DNA of 50,249 bases from Martinezella calliandrae (GCF_030272695.1 NZ_JARFYN010000051.1:1-50249); one strand, 5' to 3'. Numbered from the stretch's first letter, positions 16,527 through 25,428 are shown. The notes: generated by a model not told the origin, from the sequence alone. Made by a program: numbers and translations.

Positions 16527-17540
16527 TTAGCCGGCTGCAGGCGTTATCAGCACCTTGCATTGCGTGGTGCGCCGCCTGAGGCTTTCGAACACGTCTGGTA
16601 CGGCGGCAAGGCCGATCCTGTCGGTTACCAGCGCCTGCGGTCGGTGACGGCCAGAACCGAGCGCCTGCAGCGCCATGTCGAATTCCGCCATGGTGAAGAA
16701 CACGGCAAAAATCACTTGTATTTCCTTAGAAATTGCCGCGAATGGATCCCATTCGTCACCGCCGACGCAGAGCCCGACCGCAACCACCGTGCCATGCACG
16801 CGCACCAGCCGGCAGGCCGCATCGATCAGTCCACGCTTGCCGACGCATTCGAAGACGATGTCCGGTTCACCGCCGGTCAGTTGCCGGAACTCCTGTGCGA
16901 GCCCCTCGCCGGAGAGTGCGAAGCCCGTGGCCCCGACTTTGGCGGAGCGTTCAGCCTGATGGCGGTTCAGGTCGGCGACGACGACGTGGGCTGCTCCGAG
17001 CCGACGCGCCCAGAAGGCGACGAGCAGGCCGATCGGGCCGGCACCGATGATCAGCACGCGCTCGCCCGGCTTCAAGCCCGAGCGCATGACCGCATGCAGG
17101 CCGACGGCGACCGGTTCGGCCAGTGCGCCCTCCTCGGTCGGCAAATCGTCCGGCAGGTGCCGGCATTGGCGGCCGGCGACGGTGACGAATTCCGCATAGC
17201 CGCCGCCGATCAACCGCATCTTTGCGCACCAGGCGGGCTCGCCGCGGCGGCAGCTGTCGCAATGGCCGCAGCCGCGCATCGGCGCCACGGCAACTCGATC
17301 TCCGGATTTGAAATCCGCGACCTCGGCGCCGCAGGTCACCACCTCACCGGAAATCTCGTGGCCGAGGATGCCGCCTTGCTTTAATCCGAAGGTTTGCGGG
17401 TCTTCCGTCATGTGCAAGTCCGAGCCGCAAATGCCGCAAGCGGATACGCGTAGCAACACCTCGTCGACGCCAAGCTGCGGTGCCTCGGTTTCGGCGATGG
17501 TCAACGGCCCACCGACGGCTTTGAAGAGAACTGCCCTCAT
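16527..17540 (-). CDS. Zinc-dependent medium-chain alcohol dehydrogenase
   Basis: The 337-residue enzyme has catalytic zinc ligands Cys38 (CGICGSD) and His61-Glu62 (GHE), and a complete structural zinc lobe at Cys91, Cys94, Cys97 and Cys105. A Rossmann motif IIGAGPIGLL marks the NAD(P) site. It should oxidise an alcohol or polyol reversibly. The start at 17540 overlaps the LivM-like stop by 4 bp; the 13-codon in-frame extension is not needed. In unit C it may oxidise an alcohol side chain of the imported compound, possibly with the SDR at the head of the operon. Confidence 0.88.
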   Translation of the reverse strand: MRAVLFKAVGGPLTIAETEAPQLGVDEVLLRVSACGICGSDLHMTEDPQTFGLKQGGILGHEISGEVVTCGAEVADFKSGDRVAVAPMRGCGHCDSCRRGEPAWCAKMRLIGGGYAEFVTVAGRQCRHLPDDLPTEEGALAEPVAVGLHAVMRSGLKPGERVLIIGAGPIGLLVAFWARRLGAAHVVVADLNRHQAERSAKVGATGFALSGEGLAQEFRQLTGGEPDIVFECVGKRGLIDAACRLVRVHGTVVAVGLCVGGDEWDPFAAISKEIQVIFAVFFTMAEFDMALQALGSGRHRPQALVTDRIGLAAVPDVFESLRRRTTQCKVLITPAAG

Positions 17541-18574
17541 TCTCGGTCCTCCAGAAGCGTGCGGCGCGTTGGGAACCAAGAGGCGTTGGTTCCCCTCTGG
17601 ATCAGGCCCCAGATGCCGCCACGGGCAAACAGCGCCATGATGAGGGTGAGCAGACCGAGTACGACGAGATAGGTCGCGCCGTACTGGCCTAACCAGCGGT
17701 CGGCGACGAAATAGACGAGCGCGCCGATCAGCACCCCCTCGAGCGATCCCAGCCCGCCCACCATGACGATGAAAATCGAGACGTTTGCCCAGGTCGGGCT
17801 ATAGGCCGAGGGTGGCGTGATGCGCAATTGCGCCATGAAGTAGATGGCGCCGGCAAGGCCCGTGCCGACAGCGGCCGCCACCCAGATCAGGAACCTGAGC
17901 AGGCCGACATTGACCCCCTGGCTTGCCGCAGCGACCGGATTGTCGCGGATGGCGACGAGCGCGAGTCCGTAGCGCGAGCGCAGGAGCAGATAGCTGCCAC
18001 CGACGGCGACCAAGAGCATCAGCGCCGCAAGAACCGAGATACCAAGCGCGCGTTCGGTGGGTGAATAACTGGACATGACACGCAGGCTCATGCCAGCGCC
18101 GGCGTTGACGTATCCGAAGACGGATGTCGCAAGCCGCATCACTTCCGCCACCACCCAGGTGCCGATGGCGAAATAGGGACCGTCGAGACGGTGTAAAAGG
18201 CAGTAAGTGAGTGCGGCGAGCACGGCGGGTGCGATCACCGAGAGCGGCACAGCCAGGAACGGATTGAGGCCCCAGAGCTGCGCCATGATGAACATCGCAT
18301 AGGCGGCGACGCCGACGAAGGCCTGCTGGCCCACGGAAACAAGCCCGCCGTAGCCGGCAAGTAAGTTCCACATCTGCGCTACGGTGATATAGCAGCACAG
18401 TTCGACGACATCGCGGATGAGGCCCTGGCTCGCCCAGAGTGGCATGGAGGCGACGGCGGCCAGAAGGGCGATGCTTACGACGAGCGCGATGACGCTTGAG
18501 CGCGTCAGACGCTGGACCCGCACGGCCGGCTGAGGGATGGTTTCGGTCGAAGGAGCGGCGAACGCGTTGGTCAC
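17537..18574 (-). CDS. Liv-type ABC transporter permease (LivM-like, set 2)
   Basis: The 345-residue inner-membrane protein carries WNLLAGYGGLVSVGQQAFVG, YFAIGTWVVAEVMRL, AIRDNPVAAASQGV and MVGGLGSLEGVLIG, the LivM family patterns. It is a paralogue of the set 1 permease at 6017 but clearly diverged, so the two transporters are not a recent duplication. It follows the LivH-like gene with a 4-bp gap. Confidence 0.9.
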   Translation of the reverse strand: MTNAFAAPSTETIPQPAVRVQRLTRSSVIALVVSIALLAAVASMPLWASQGLIRDVVELCCYITVAQMWNLLAGYGGLVSVGQQAFVGVAAYAMFIMAQLWGLNPFLAVPLSVIAPAVLAALTYCLLHRLDGPYFAIGTWVVAEVMRLATSVFGYVNAGAGMSLRVMSSYSPTERALGISVLAALMLLVAVGGSYLLLRSRYGLALVAIRDNPVAAASQGVNVGLLRFLIWVAAAVGTGLAGAIYFMAQLRITPPSAYSPTWANVSIFIVMVGGLGSLEGVLIGALVYFVADRWLGQYGATYLVVLGLLTLIMALFARGGIWGLIQRGTNASWFPTRRTLLEDRE

Positions 18575-18578
18575 GGCT

Positions 18579-19436
18579 TCAAGCCTTTCCTAGGAAGCCC
18601 TGGGGACGCAGGGCGAGGATGATCAGAAAGACGAGGTGGCCGGCAAGAATGCCGAAACCGGGGTCGATGCGGAAGCCGACCGACTGGCTGACGCCAAGCG
18701 CCATCGCGCCGAAGAAAGCCCCCCAGATCGAGCCCATGCCACCGATGATAACCGCCTCGAAGGCGTAGATGAGCTGGAAGGCCCCGTCGGCCGGCGCCAC
18801 GGTCGAGCGCATCGACTGGAAGACGGCGGCAAAACCGAGGATCGCAACGGCGATCGCGGTCGCCCCCATATAGACGGTCTTCGGGTTGACGCCCGTCAAG
18901 GCGGCCGCCTCCACGTCGGCGGAGGCAGCCCGAAGAGCGCGACCGAAACGCGTCGAACGCAACGCCACGTCGAGGCTGCCAGTCAGAGCCGTCGCCGTCA
19001 GAAGTACGATCACCGGCAGCACGCCCACGAAGAGCGGGCCGATCTGGAAGGAGGCGTGCACGATGTCGCCGCCCTCCAGCGAGCGCGTGTCGGCCGACCA
19101 GATCTGTAGCATCGCGTTCTGCAGCGCAATCGATAGTCCGAAAGTGGCGATCAGCGAGGGAAGCGGATCCGCTCCGACGACCCGGTTGAGGATCAGCCGC
19201 TGCAGAATGACGCCGATGACGGCTCCAAGGACAACGAGGATTGCCAGCACCGACCAAGGGCCGAGCGAGAAGGTGGTCGCCAGGCTGATGCCGATCAGCG
19301 CCAGCAAGATCACCAAGTCACCATGGGTGATGTTGACGACGCGCATGACACCGAACATCAGCGCCATGCCGAGCGCGTATTGAGCGTAGAGGCCACCGAG
19401 AAGAATGCCCTGGATGAGCCCGTCAAGCCACTGCAT
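18579..19436 (-). CDS. Liv-type ABC transporter permease (LivH-like, set 2)
   Basis: The 285-residue membrane protein begins MQWLDGLIQGILLGGLYAQ and has GVMRVVNITHGDLVILLALI and FEAVIIGGMGSIWGAFFG, as in LivH. The start at 19436 follows GGAGGG and overlaps the LivF-like gene by 14 bp; the longer open frame is inside that gene. It pairs with the LivM-like protein to form the pore of the second transporter. Confidence 0.9.
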   Translation of the reverse strand: MQWLDGLIQGILLGGLYAQYALGMALMFGVMRVVNITHGDLVILLALIGISLATTFSLGPWSVLAILVVLGAVIGVILQRLILNRVVGADPLPSLIATFGLSIALQNAMLQIWSADTRSLEGGDIVHASFQIGPLFVGVLPVIVLLTATALTGSLDVALRSTRFGRALRAASADVEAAALTGVNPKTVYMGATAIAVAILGFAAVFQSMRSTVAPADGAFQLIYAFEAVIIGGMGSIWGAFFGAMALGVSQSVGFRIDPGFGILAGHLVFLIILALRPQGFLGKA

Positions 19437-20151
19437 GGGACCCTCCAAAATAAGCTTCACCGATAGTCTCACGCGATATGTCGGCCGAGCGGCCGGTGAG
19501 GCTGACGCGACCTTCGAGCATGCAATAGAGCCGGTTGGAGGAGGACCGGGCGAGCCCGACATCCTGCTCGACCAGCACGATCGCCGTGCCCGCTTGCGAG
19601 ATCGACGGCAGCGACTGGTAGATTTCTCGTACCACCTTCGGGGCGAGCCCGAGGCTTATTTCATCGCAGAGCAGTACGCGCGGCTGGCTCAGCAGCGCAC
19701 GGCCGATCGCCACCATCTGCTGCTGGCCGCCCGATAACAACTGCACCGGCAAGGCCTGCTTCTCCTTCAGGATGGGGAAGAGCGTGAAGAGGCTCTCCAA
19801 CGTCCAGCCGTTGGCCACTCGACGGCCGGCATGATCGATGGCGACGCGCAGATTGTCGATTACCGACATGCCGACAAACAGGCGGCGTCCCTCTGGCACG
19901 ATCGCGACACCGTCGGCAACCATCCGGTGCGGCTTGGCACCGCCGACCGGACGGCCATCGAGTTGCACCATGTCGGGGGCAACGCGCAAAAGACCCATGA
20001 TCGATTTCAGAAGCGTTGACTTGCCCGCGCCGTTGGCGCCGATCAAGGCGACGATCTCGCCAACGCCAATTTCGAAATCGATGCCGTAAAGGGCCTGGAA
20101 ATCGCCGTAGCGAGCCACCAGTCCATGCGTGGAAAGAAGCGGCGCACTCAT
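19423..20151 (-). CDS. Liv-type ABC transporter ATPase (LivF-like, set 2)
   Basis: The 242-residue ATPase has Walker A GANGAGKST, signature LLSGGQQQM and Walker B VLLCDEISLGLAP. It matches the set 1 LivF-like protein in architecture. Its start overlaps the LivG-like stop by 4 bp. It is the second nucleotide-binding subunit of the unit C transporter. Confidence 0.92.
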   Translation of the reverse strand: MSAPLLSTHGLVARYGDFQALYGIDFEIGVGEIVALIGANGAGKSTLLKSIMGLLRVAPDMVQLDGRPVGGAKPHRMVADGVAIVPEGRRLFVGMSVIDNLRVAIDHAGRRVANGWTLESLFTLFPILKEKQALPVQLLSGGQQQMVAIGRALLSQPRVLLCDEISLGLAPKVVREIYQSLPSISQAGTAIVLVEQDVGLARSSSNRLYCMLEGRVSLTGRSADISRETIGEAYFGGSHAVA

Positions 20152-20876
20152 GCCTCGACCCCCATATAAACCCTTCGCACCTGCGAACTCTTGATGACTT
20201 CGGCCGGTACCCCTTCGGCAATCTTCTCCCCGAAATTCAGTACGATCATGCGATCGGCGACGGCAAGCAGCGCGTGCAAGACATGCTCGATCCAGACGAT
20301 GGTGACGCCGCCGTCGCGGATGCGGCGGATCAACGAGACGAGCGCCTTGCCCTCTTCGTCAGTGAGGCCGCCCGCGATCTCGTCGAGCAGTAGAAGTTTC
20401 GGGCAAGAGGCAAGCGCACGTGCCAGTTCCAGTCGCTTGCGATCGAGCAGCGTCAACGATCCCGCAGACCGGTTCGCCTTGTCAGACAGTTCGCAATCGG
20501 CAAGGATGCGCGCGCAACGCCGATAACTATCGGCATCCTTGGCGCCGCTGCCAAAGAAGGCGGCCACGAGCAGGTTCTCGAAAGCCGTCATGCCGACATA
20601 GGGGCGCGGGATCTGATAGGTTCGGCCAATACCGAGCTTGCAGCGACGGTGAGGCGGTTGGCCCACGAGTTGCTGCCCGTCGAAGACCAGGTCGCCGCCG
20701 TCGACACGCATGTCGCCGCTGATCAGATTAAAAAGTGTGGTCTTGCCAGCGCCGTTTGGCCCGACAATGCCTAAGACCTCGCCGGCGCTGACCGAAAAAC
20801 TCACCTCGTGTAGAACTTTGAGGGCTCCGAACGATTTTTTGAGGTCGCGCGCTTCAAGTAGTACGCCGTTTGCCAT
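20148..20876 (-). CDS. Liv-type ABC transporter ATPase (LivG-like, set 2)
   Basis: The 242-residue ATPase has Walker A GPNGAGKTT and Walker B LLLLDEIAGGLTDEE. The signature region reads GSLTLLDRKRLELARAL instead of a Gln-containing LSGGQ-like loop. The LivG-like protein at 8698 has the same variant, marking both as one subfamily. It follows the binding-protein gene after a 136-bp gap that contains stable stem-loops. Confidence 0.92.
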   Translation of the reverse strand: MANGVLLEARDLKKSFGALKVLHEVSFSVSAGEVLGIVGPNGAGKTTLFNLISGDMRVDGGDLVFDGQQLVGQPPHRRCKLGIGRTYQIPRPYVGMTAFENLLVAAFFGSGAKDADSYRRCARILADCELSDKANRSAGSLTLLDRKRLELARALASCPKLLLLDEIAGGLTDEEGKALVSLIRRIRDGGVTIVWIEHVLHALLAVADRMIVLNFGEKIAEGVPAEVIKSSQVRRVYMGVEA

Positions 20877-20906
20877 GCTCCTCCACCCCGACCCCTTGCG
20901 GCCGGC

Positions 20907-20924
20907 GGCGCGGTTTCCCGCGCC
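20907..20924 (-). promoter_or_regulatory. Stem-loop between binding-protein and ATPase genes (set 2)
   Basis: GGCGCGG-TTTC-CCGCGCC forms a 7-bp GC stem in the gap between the set 2 binding-protein gene and its LivG-like gene. Further weaker pairing (TTCCGG with CCGGAA) lies between it and 21000. A T-rich run follows only on the plus strand, so it is not a plain terminator for the minus-strand operon; partial attenuation or mRNA stabilisation is more likely. Confidence 0.35.
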
Positions 20925-21012
20925 CCATTTTTTATCTGCCTTCCGATCCGTTCCGGCCTGATCGCATCGGACCGGAAGGACTTATCGGTTTTCACTTTGT
21001 GTCAGAGCTTGC

Positions 21013-22314
21013 TCAGGCCGTCCGCCACGGAAGCGGCACGATCTGACGTTCCGGCTGGAAGAGCTTATTGACGGTGTTGTCGACGATCTTCAGGTCGTAG
21101 GGCCATTTCTCGCCCTTGACCCACTGCCCGCCGAAGATCGGTGAGGTCGCGACGTTCGGGTGCGGCCCGCCGGCAAATTTGACCGGGCCGATCAGCGACT
21201 GCATGTCGGTAGTGGCGACCGCTTCCAGATTGGCCGCGCGGTCGAGCGGGTTCTTCGAGCGCTTGAGAACGTCGATCGCGACCTCCAGGATCGCATGGCT
21301 GTAGCCAAGCGGCTGCGTCCACTGCTTCTTCTTCGTCGATTCCCACTGATCGGCAAGATCGCGGCTCACCTTTCCCGTCAGAGTCGACTTGAACGGGAAG
21401 GCAGGCGTCCACCAGACTTCGGAGGACAATCCCTCGCCGAGCGAGCCCATCGCCTCGACGCCCGACGCAAAGAGCAGCGCTGCCGCGACCGTGATCGCCT
21501 TCGGCTTATAGCCTTGCTGGGCGCACTGGTTGACGAAAGTCTTCAGATCGGCCGGGTAGGCAATGCCGCCGATGATGTCGCAGTTCGCTTGCTTGAACGC
21601 ATTGATCTGCGCCGAGAAGTCGTTGGTGCGTGGCTGGAAGAAGCCCGGAACGACGATTTCGAAACCGGCCTTCTTGGTCGGCGCCGGCAGGCCGTAGTCC
21701 ATGTTGCCCCAGGTCTCGCCGTCGGCGTTCTGCGGAAACAGCATGCCAACCTTACGGTTGCTCTGGAGGGTGTTCCACAAGCCGACATAGGTGTTCAGCG
21801 CCTCATCCAGCCCCCAGAAGAAGTGATATGTCCACTTGAAGGGCTTGTCCTTGCCTCCGCGCGGAAAAATGATCGCTTGCCAAGGCGCACCCGTCGAAAT
21901 GCAGGGACATTCATTAAGTTCCGCCTGGTCGGCGGCGGGGCTGACGGTATCGGTCGTCGAGGCCGGAAGCAAAAGGTGGACGCCCTCGTTGAGAATGAGG
22001 TCGCCGGCAACTTCCGCCGATTTATTTGGATCGGACTGGCTGTCGCGAAGCAGGAATTCCACGTCATAATGGCCAGCTGCCGTATCCAGACCGTTCTTGA
22101 GCTGCTCCTTAACCTTTTCGAGCGCCCAGCCGTCGGTTTCCCCGAAGAGAGCGAGTGGCCCCGTGGCCGGCGTGATGAAGCCGACTTTGATCGTGCCGGC
22201 CGATTGCGCACGGGCAATCATCGGCGCACCGAGCGCCGAGGCAGCAAGGCCGGCGCCCATTCCCTTCAACACCGTGCGGCGAGAAGGCATGAATAAACTG
22301 CTGTTCGATTTCAT
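21013..22314 (-). CDS. Liv-type periplasmic substrate-binding protein (set 2), Tat-type signal
   Basis: The 433-residue LivK-like receptor has a leader with SRRTVLKGMGAGLAASALG, a good twin-arginine motif, ending near IARAQSA. The mature start TIKVGFITPATGPLALFGE is typical of type I periplasmic binding proteins. GGGAGGATACAATA precedes the ATG at 22314; an in-frame ATG eight codons on is an alternative start. It is the second gene of unit C and would deliver the substrate to the LivHMGF-like complex that follows. Confidence 0.9.
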   Translation of the reverse strand: MKSNSSLFMPSRRTVLKGMGAGLAASALGAPMIARAQSAGTIKVGFITPATGPLALFGETDGWALEKVKEQLKNGLDTAAGHYDVEFLLRDSQSDPNKSAEVAGDLILNEGVHLLLPASTTDTVSPAADQAELNECPCISTGAPWQAIIFPRGGKDKPFKWTYHFFWGLDEALNTYVGLWNTLQSNRKVGMLFPQNADGETWGNMDYGLPAPTKKAGFEIVVPGFFQPRTNDFSAQINAFKQANCDIIGGIAYPADLKTFVNQCAQQGYKPKAITVAAALLFASGVEAMGSLGEGLSSEVWWTPAFPFKSTLTGKVSRDLADQWESTKKKQWTQPLGYSHAILEVAIDVLKRSKNPLDRAANLEAVATTDMQSLIGPVKFAGGPHPNVATSPIFGGQWVKGEKWPYDLKIVDNTVNKLFQPERQIVPLPWRTA

Positions 22315-22382
22315 TATTGTATCCTCCCTCTAAAGCTCATCCGCCGGCCGCGACTTCTCCTCCCGCGGCCGACGAAATTCAT

Positions 22383-23201
22383 TTACTTGATCCGATGCAT
22401 CGAGCCTCCATCGATGACGATCTGGCTTCCTGTCATGTAGGAAGAACAGGGCGAAGCAAGATAGAGTGCGAGCCCTTTGATGTCCTCGGGATCCCCAATC
22501 CGCCCAATCAGCGATTGCTGTTCAAAGGCCCTGCGATCGGCTGGTATCTGCAGCCTGCCGCCGGCGATGTTCGTCATGAATGGACCGGGCGAGATGCAGT
22601 TGATGAGAATACCGAACTCCCCTAGTTCCATCGCCATTTGGCGCACAAAATGGTCGACGCCAGCCTTGGCGGGCATGTACGGGGTGCCAACAATCGCTTC
22701 GTTGATTTGGGCGGCGATCGACGATGTGACGATGATGCGGCCGCCGCCAGTCACCTTCATGTGGCGGGCGGCGTGCTTGACCGTCGTATAGACCGAGGAC
22801 AGATTGACCTCGATCACCCGATCCCAATGATGGTCGTCCAGCATATCGATGGCGCCGGTTTCGATCCGTTCGCCGGTCGTTGACAGAAAGCCGGGACCCG
22901 CATCGATGCCGGCATTGGCAAAGACCGCATCGATCCGCCCATGCCGCTCGGCCACGGCGTCGAAGGCCGCCGCCATACCGGGCCGATCCGAGACATCGAT
23001 GACTTGACCCCAGACGTCATGCCCGCGCCCAGCAATCTCCGCCACAACCCGCTCGAGATTACCGGCGTCCATGTCAAAAATGCAGACACGCGCTCCGTTG
23101 TCTGCCATGACCTCTGCATAGGCCCGCCCGATGCCGCTTGCCCCGCCAGTCACGATGACCGACTTTCCACGAACGTCGAACATATCCTGTAAGCTTGCCA
23201 T
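22383..23201 (-). CDS. Short-chain dehydrogenase/reductase
   Basis: The 272-residue classical SDR has TGGASGIG (from residue 18) for NAD(P) binding, the NAG motif in VFANAGIDAG, Ser160/161 in VTSSIAAQ, and Tyr175 with Lys179 in PYMPAKAG. The start at 23201 follows AGGAGG by a short spacer; 31 more codons are open upstream but they lie in the control region. It is first in the ten-gene unit C and divergent from the aromatic-sensing regulator. It may oxidise a hydroxyl of the substrate or a cis-diol-like intermediate. Confidence 0.88.
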   Translation of the reverse strand: MASLQDMFDVRGKSVIVTGGASGIGRAYAEVMADNGARVCIFDMDAGNLERVVAEIAGRGHDVWGQVIDVSDRPGMAAAFDAVAERHGRIDAVFANAGIDAGPGFLSTTGERIETGAIDMLDDHHWDRVIEVNLSSVYTTVKHAARHMKVTGGGRIIVTSSIAAQINEAIVGTPYMPAKAGVDHFVRQMAMELGEFGILINCISPGPFMTNIAGGRLQIPADRRAFEQQSLIGRIGDPEDIKGLALYLASPCSSYMTGSQIVIDGGSMHRIK

Positions 23202-23521
23202 TTTTCCTCCTGGCGCCGCCAAAGTGGCATGCCCGAGCTTCCGCTCGAACTCCTCCAAACTGCCTCGCTCCTCGGCGGTGCACGTTGGGTTCATTAGGAG
23301 AAGAAAAGGAGGCTAGCTGTCAAATGGCTCCGTGAGGCCGTAAGAAAACTTTTTCAGTGAGTGATCAAACCTATGAAATCAAAAGGATTTTTTTGGGAGA
23401 CCAAACCCGTTCCGATGCTTGCCAGAAATCACGGATGCTGAAATGATAAAATGGCTTCATGAAATGGTGAAATCACCGGTCACACGCGTCCGGCGCGCTG
23501 CTTGGGGCTCAGGAGGGAAAG
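23202..23521. promoter_or_regulatory. Divergent control region between unit C and its regulator
   Basis: This 320-bp gap must hold the promoters of unit C and of the XylR-like regulator. I find a dyad GGTGA-AA-TCACC at 23466-23477 close to the regulator start, and a TTGACA hexamer on the minus strand at 23318-23323 about 120 bp before the SDR start. I see no convincing minus 24/minus 12 (GG-N10-GC) sigma-54 element on either strand. The regulator gene itself has a good AGGAGG ribosome site. Confidence 0.4.
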
Positions 23522-25129
23522 ATGCACCGACTAACCGAACCGTCAAAAATGCTCGACCGGGGCGGCAACCCGACCGTGCGGCAGCTTCTCTCCAACCTCG
23601 TCTTCAACCCGAACGACGGAACGATCCGGCTGAATGGTGCGCGCATCGTCATGCAACGGGCATCCGCGCTTTCGGACCTAAGGCGCGAACTCGTGCGGCT
23701 TCTCGGTGAAAAGGAGGCCCGTGTGTTTCTCTTGCGCCTGGGCTTCATGTCGGGCCGCGCAGATGCGCGTTTCGTACGCACGGGCTGGCCCAATCTCGAC
23801 ATGGGGGATGCGTTCACCGCCGGGACGCGGCTGCACACCTTCAGCGGCGTGGTGCGGGTGGAGACCATCTTTAACACCTATGATTTCCGAAGGAAGCGCT
23901 TTTCCGCTGAATTCCTCTGGCATGACAGCGTCGAAGCCGCCGAATTCAGCAAGGCTCGGCTTGCCTCCGAACCGGTCTGCTGGACCCAACTCGGCTATGC
24001 CTCAGGCTATGCCAGCGAATTCTTCGACACGTTGATCGTCTATAAGGAGGTCGAATGCGCAGCACAGGGTCACAACCATTGCCGTGTCATCGGCAAGCCA
24101 GCGGACGGCTGGGGCGCCAATGATCCCGAAGTGATCCTGTTTAAGGAATGCATCGACATCGCGGAAGATTTTCGCTCCGACACTCCAGTGCGCTCCGCAG
24201 CGACGCGCGAGACGGTGTCTTCCATATCCAGCCTAGAGGGCCTCATCCTCAAGCCCGTGCGCCAAAGACTAGACCGGATCGCCGACATGTCTCTGCCGGT
24301 GCTGATATCCGGTGCGCCTGGCACGGGCCGACGCAATGCCGCGCACTATCTACACATCGCCTCCGGGTTTGCCGCACGCGACGTGCAGCGAATGGTCGGG
24401 ATGCAGGTGGACCTCGCCTTCTGCGCGCAAATCGCGCGTCCGAAAAAGTCGATGCGCCGGGTGCCTTCGCGTGAGATCATCGTGATCGACGCAGTCGGGA
24501 CCATACCAACTGACATCCAGCCGCATTTGGCTCGTGCCATAGAGGAAGGCATAGCGTCAGGGGCCCCGCGCATTCTCGCGATTGCGGACGAATGCCCGCA
24601 ATCGCGGATGCCAGGGCTTTCAGGCGATCTTCGCACGGTCCTGTCGCCGCTGCACATACGTATGCCGTCCTTGGCCGAAAGGGACGGGGAGCGGGTAGCA
24701 CTCGCGCGTGCTATGCTGCCGACACTTGCGGCTCAAATGGGGCTACGGCCCCCGAGCTTCGACGCGACCGCCGAAAAGCTGATCGAGGCTGAACTCTGGC
24801 CAGGCAATCTACGCCAGATGCGCGGCGTCCTTATCGCCACACTCAATTCGCTCATCACCGGCACGACGATCTCAGCCGCTCAGATCGAGGTCGAACTGGC
24901 GCATCTTTCTGCCGATCTCCGGGATAGCGCAAACGGGCCGCAAAACACCATGGTTCATCCGAACCAATTGCTGGGATCGGACGGCTTTTCGCTGAGCGCC
25001 CTCGAACATTCCCTCTATGAAACAGCCATGGAGCGGTCGCAGGGCAACCTCTCAGCTGCCGCCCGTATGCTTGGCCTGACACGAGCACAACTTGCTTACC
25101 GCATGGACAGTGCATCGCAGCGCAAGTGA
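23522..25129 (+). CDS. XylR/DmpR-like aromatic-sensing regulator with degenerate AAA+ domain
   Basis: The 535-residue protein has an N-terminal XylR-type sensor plus V4R domain (about 1-200), an AAA+-derived central region (about 235-450) and a C-terminal Fis-type helix-turn-helix (NLSAAARMLGLTRAQLAYRM). The V4R zinc site is intact: Cys153, Glu176, Cys179 and Cys187 keep the spacing known in phenol sensors. His105 and Trp133 match the phenol-contacting pair of MopR-like proteins. The ATPase part is abnormal. Walker A reads GAPGTGRR with Arg for Lys, Walker B reads IIVIDAV without its acidic pair, the GAFTGA loop that contacts sigma-54 is absent, and the Walker A-B interval is shortened. It probably senses a phenolic compound but works without sigma-54 activation. 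It is divergent from unit C. Confidence 0.85.
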   Translation: MHRLTEPSKMLDRGGNPTVRQLLSNLVFNPNDGTIRLNGARIVMQRASALSDLRRELVRLLGEKEARVFLLRLGFMSGRADARFVRTGWPNLDMGDAFTAGTRLHTFSGVVRVETIFNTYDFRRKRFSAEFLWHDSVEAAEFSKARLASEPVCWTQLGYASGYASEFFDTLIVYKEVECAAQGHNHCRVIGKPADGWGANDPEVILFKECIDIAEDFRSDTPVRSAATRETVSSISSLEGLILKPVRQRLDRIADMSLPVLISGAPGTGRRNAAHYLHIASGFAARDVQRMVGMQVDLAFCAQIARPKKSMRRVPSREIIVIDAVGTIPTDIQPHLARAIEEGIASGAPRILAIADECPQSRMPGLSGDLRTVLSPLHIRMPSLAERDGERVALARAMLPTLAAQMGLRPPSFDATAEKLIEAELWPGNLRQMRGVLIATLNSLITGTTISAAQIEVELAHLSADLRDSANGPQNTMVHPNQLLGSDGFSLSALEHSLYETAMERSQGNLSAAARMLGLTRAQLAYRMDSASQRK

Positions 25130-25428
25130 GCGCCGTTCTTTCCAGACACATCGCCTTTGATTTGACGCAGTCGGCGGCCCAGAAAGCATAAAACGATTCG
25201 CTGCATTGTTGCCGTTGCTGGTCGCGTCGCTAAAATGAGAATTGCCAGCTAATTTGAGAGATGCGGCGGCATTTGGCATTTCAATTGATAAACCAACGTC
25301 GGAGCGTGACCGCACGCCCTACGGCAAGCGCTCTTTATGGCCGCGCATTATCAGTCATCCGATGCTCTGTCACATCCCTGTCATGAAACGCGTCGACACC
25401 TCGTACCAGATCAGGAGGAGGTACCCAA
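25130..25428. other. Intergenic region before the decarboxylase gene
   Basis: These 299 bp contain no credible gene. A TTGACG hexamer at 25162-25167 with CATAAA at 25187-25192 (19-bp spacing) is a weak promoter candidate. A very strong AGGAGGAGG ribosome site stands directly before the decarboxylase ATG at 25429. Confidence 0.35.

Noticed and set aside
25274..25288. TGGCA-N6-TTG sequence resembling a sigma-54 promoter before the decarboxylase gene
   Set aside because: The essential GC at minus 12 is GA here, the site is 140 bp from the gene, and no enhancer-binding protein clearly serves it. The nearby regulator lacks sigma-54 contact residues.
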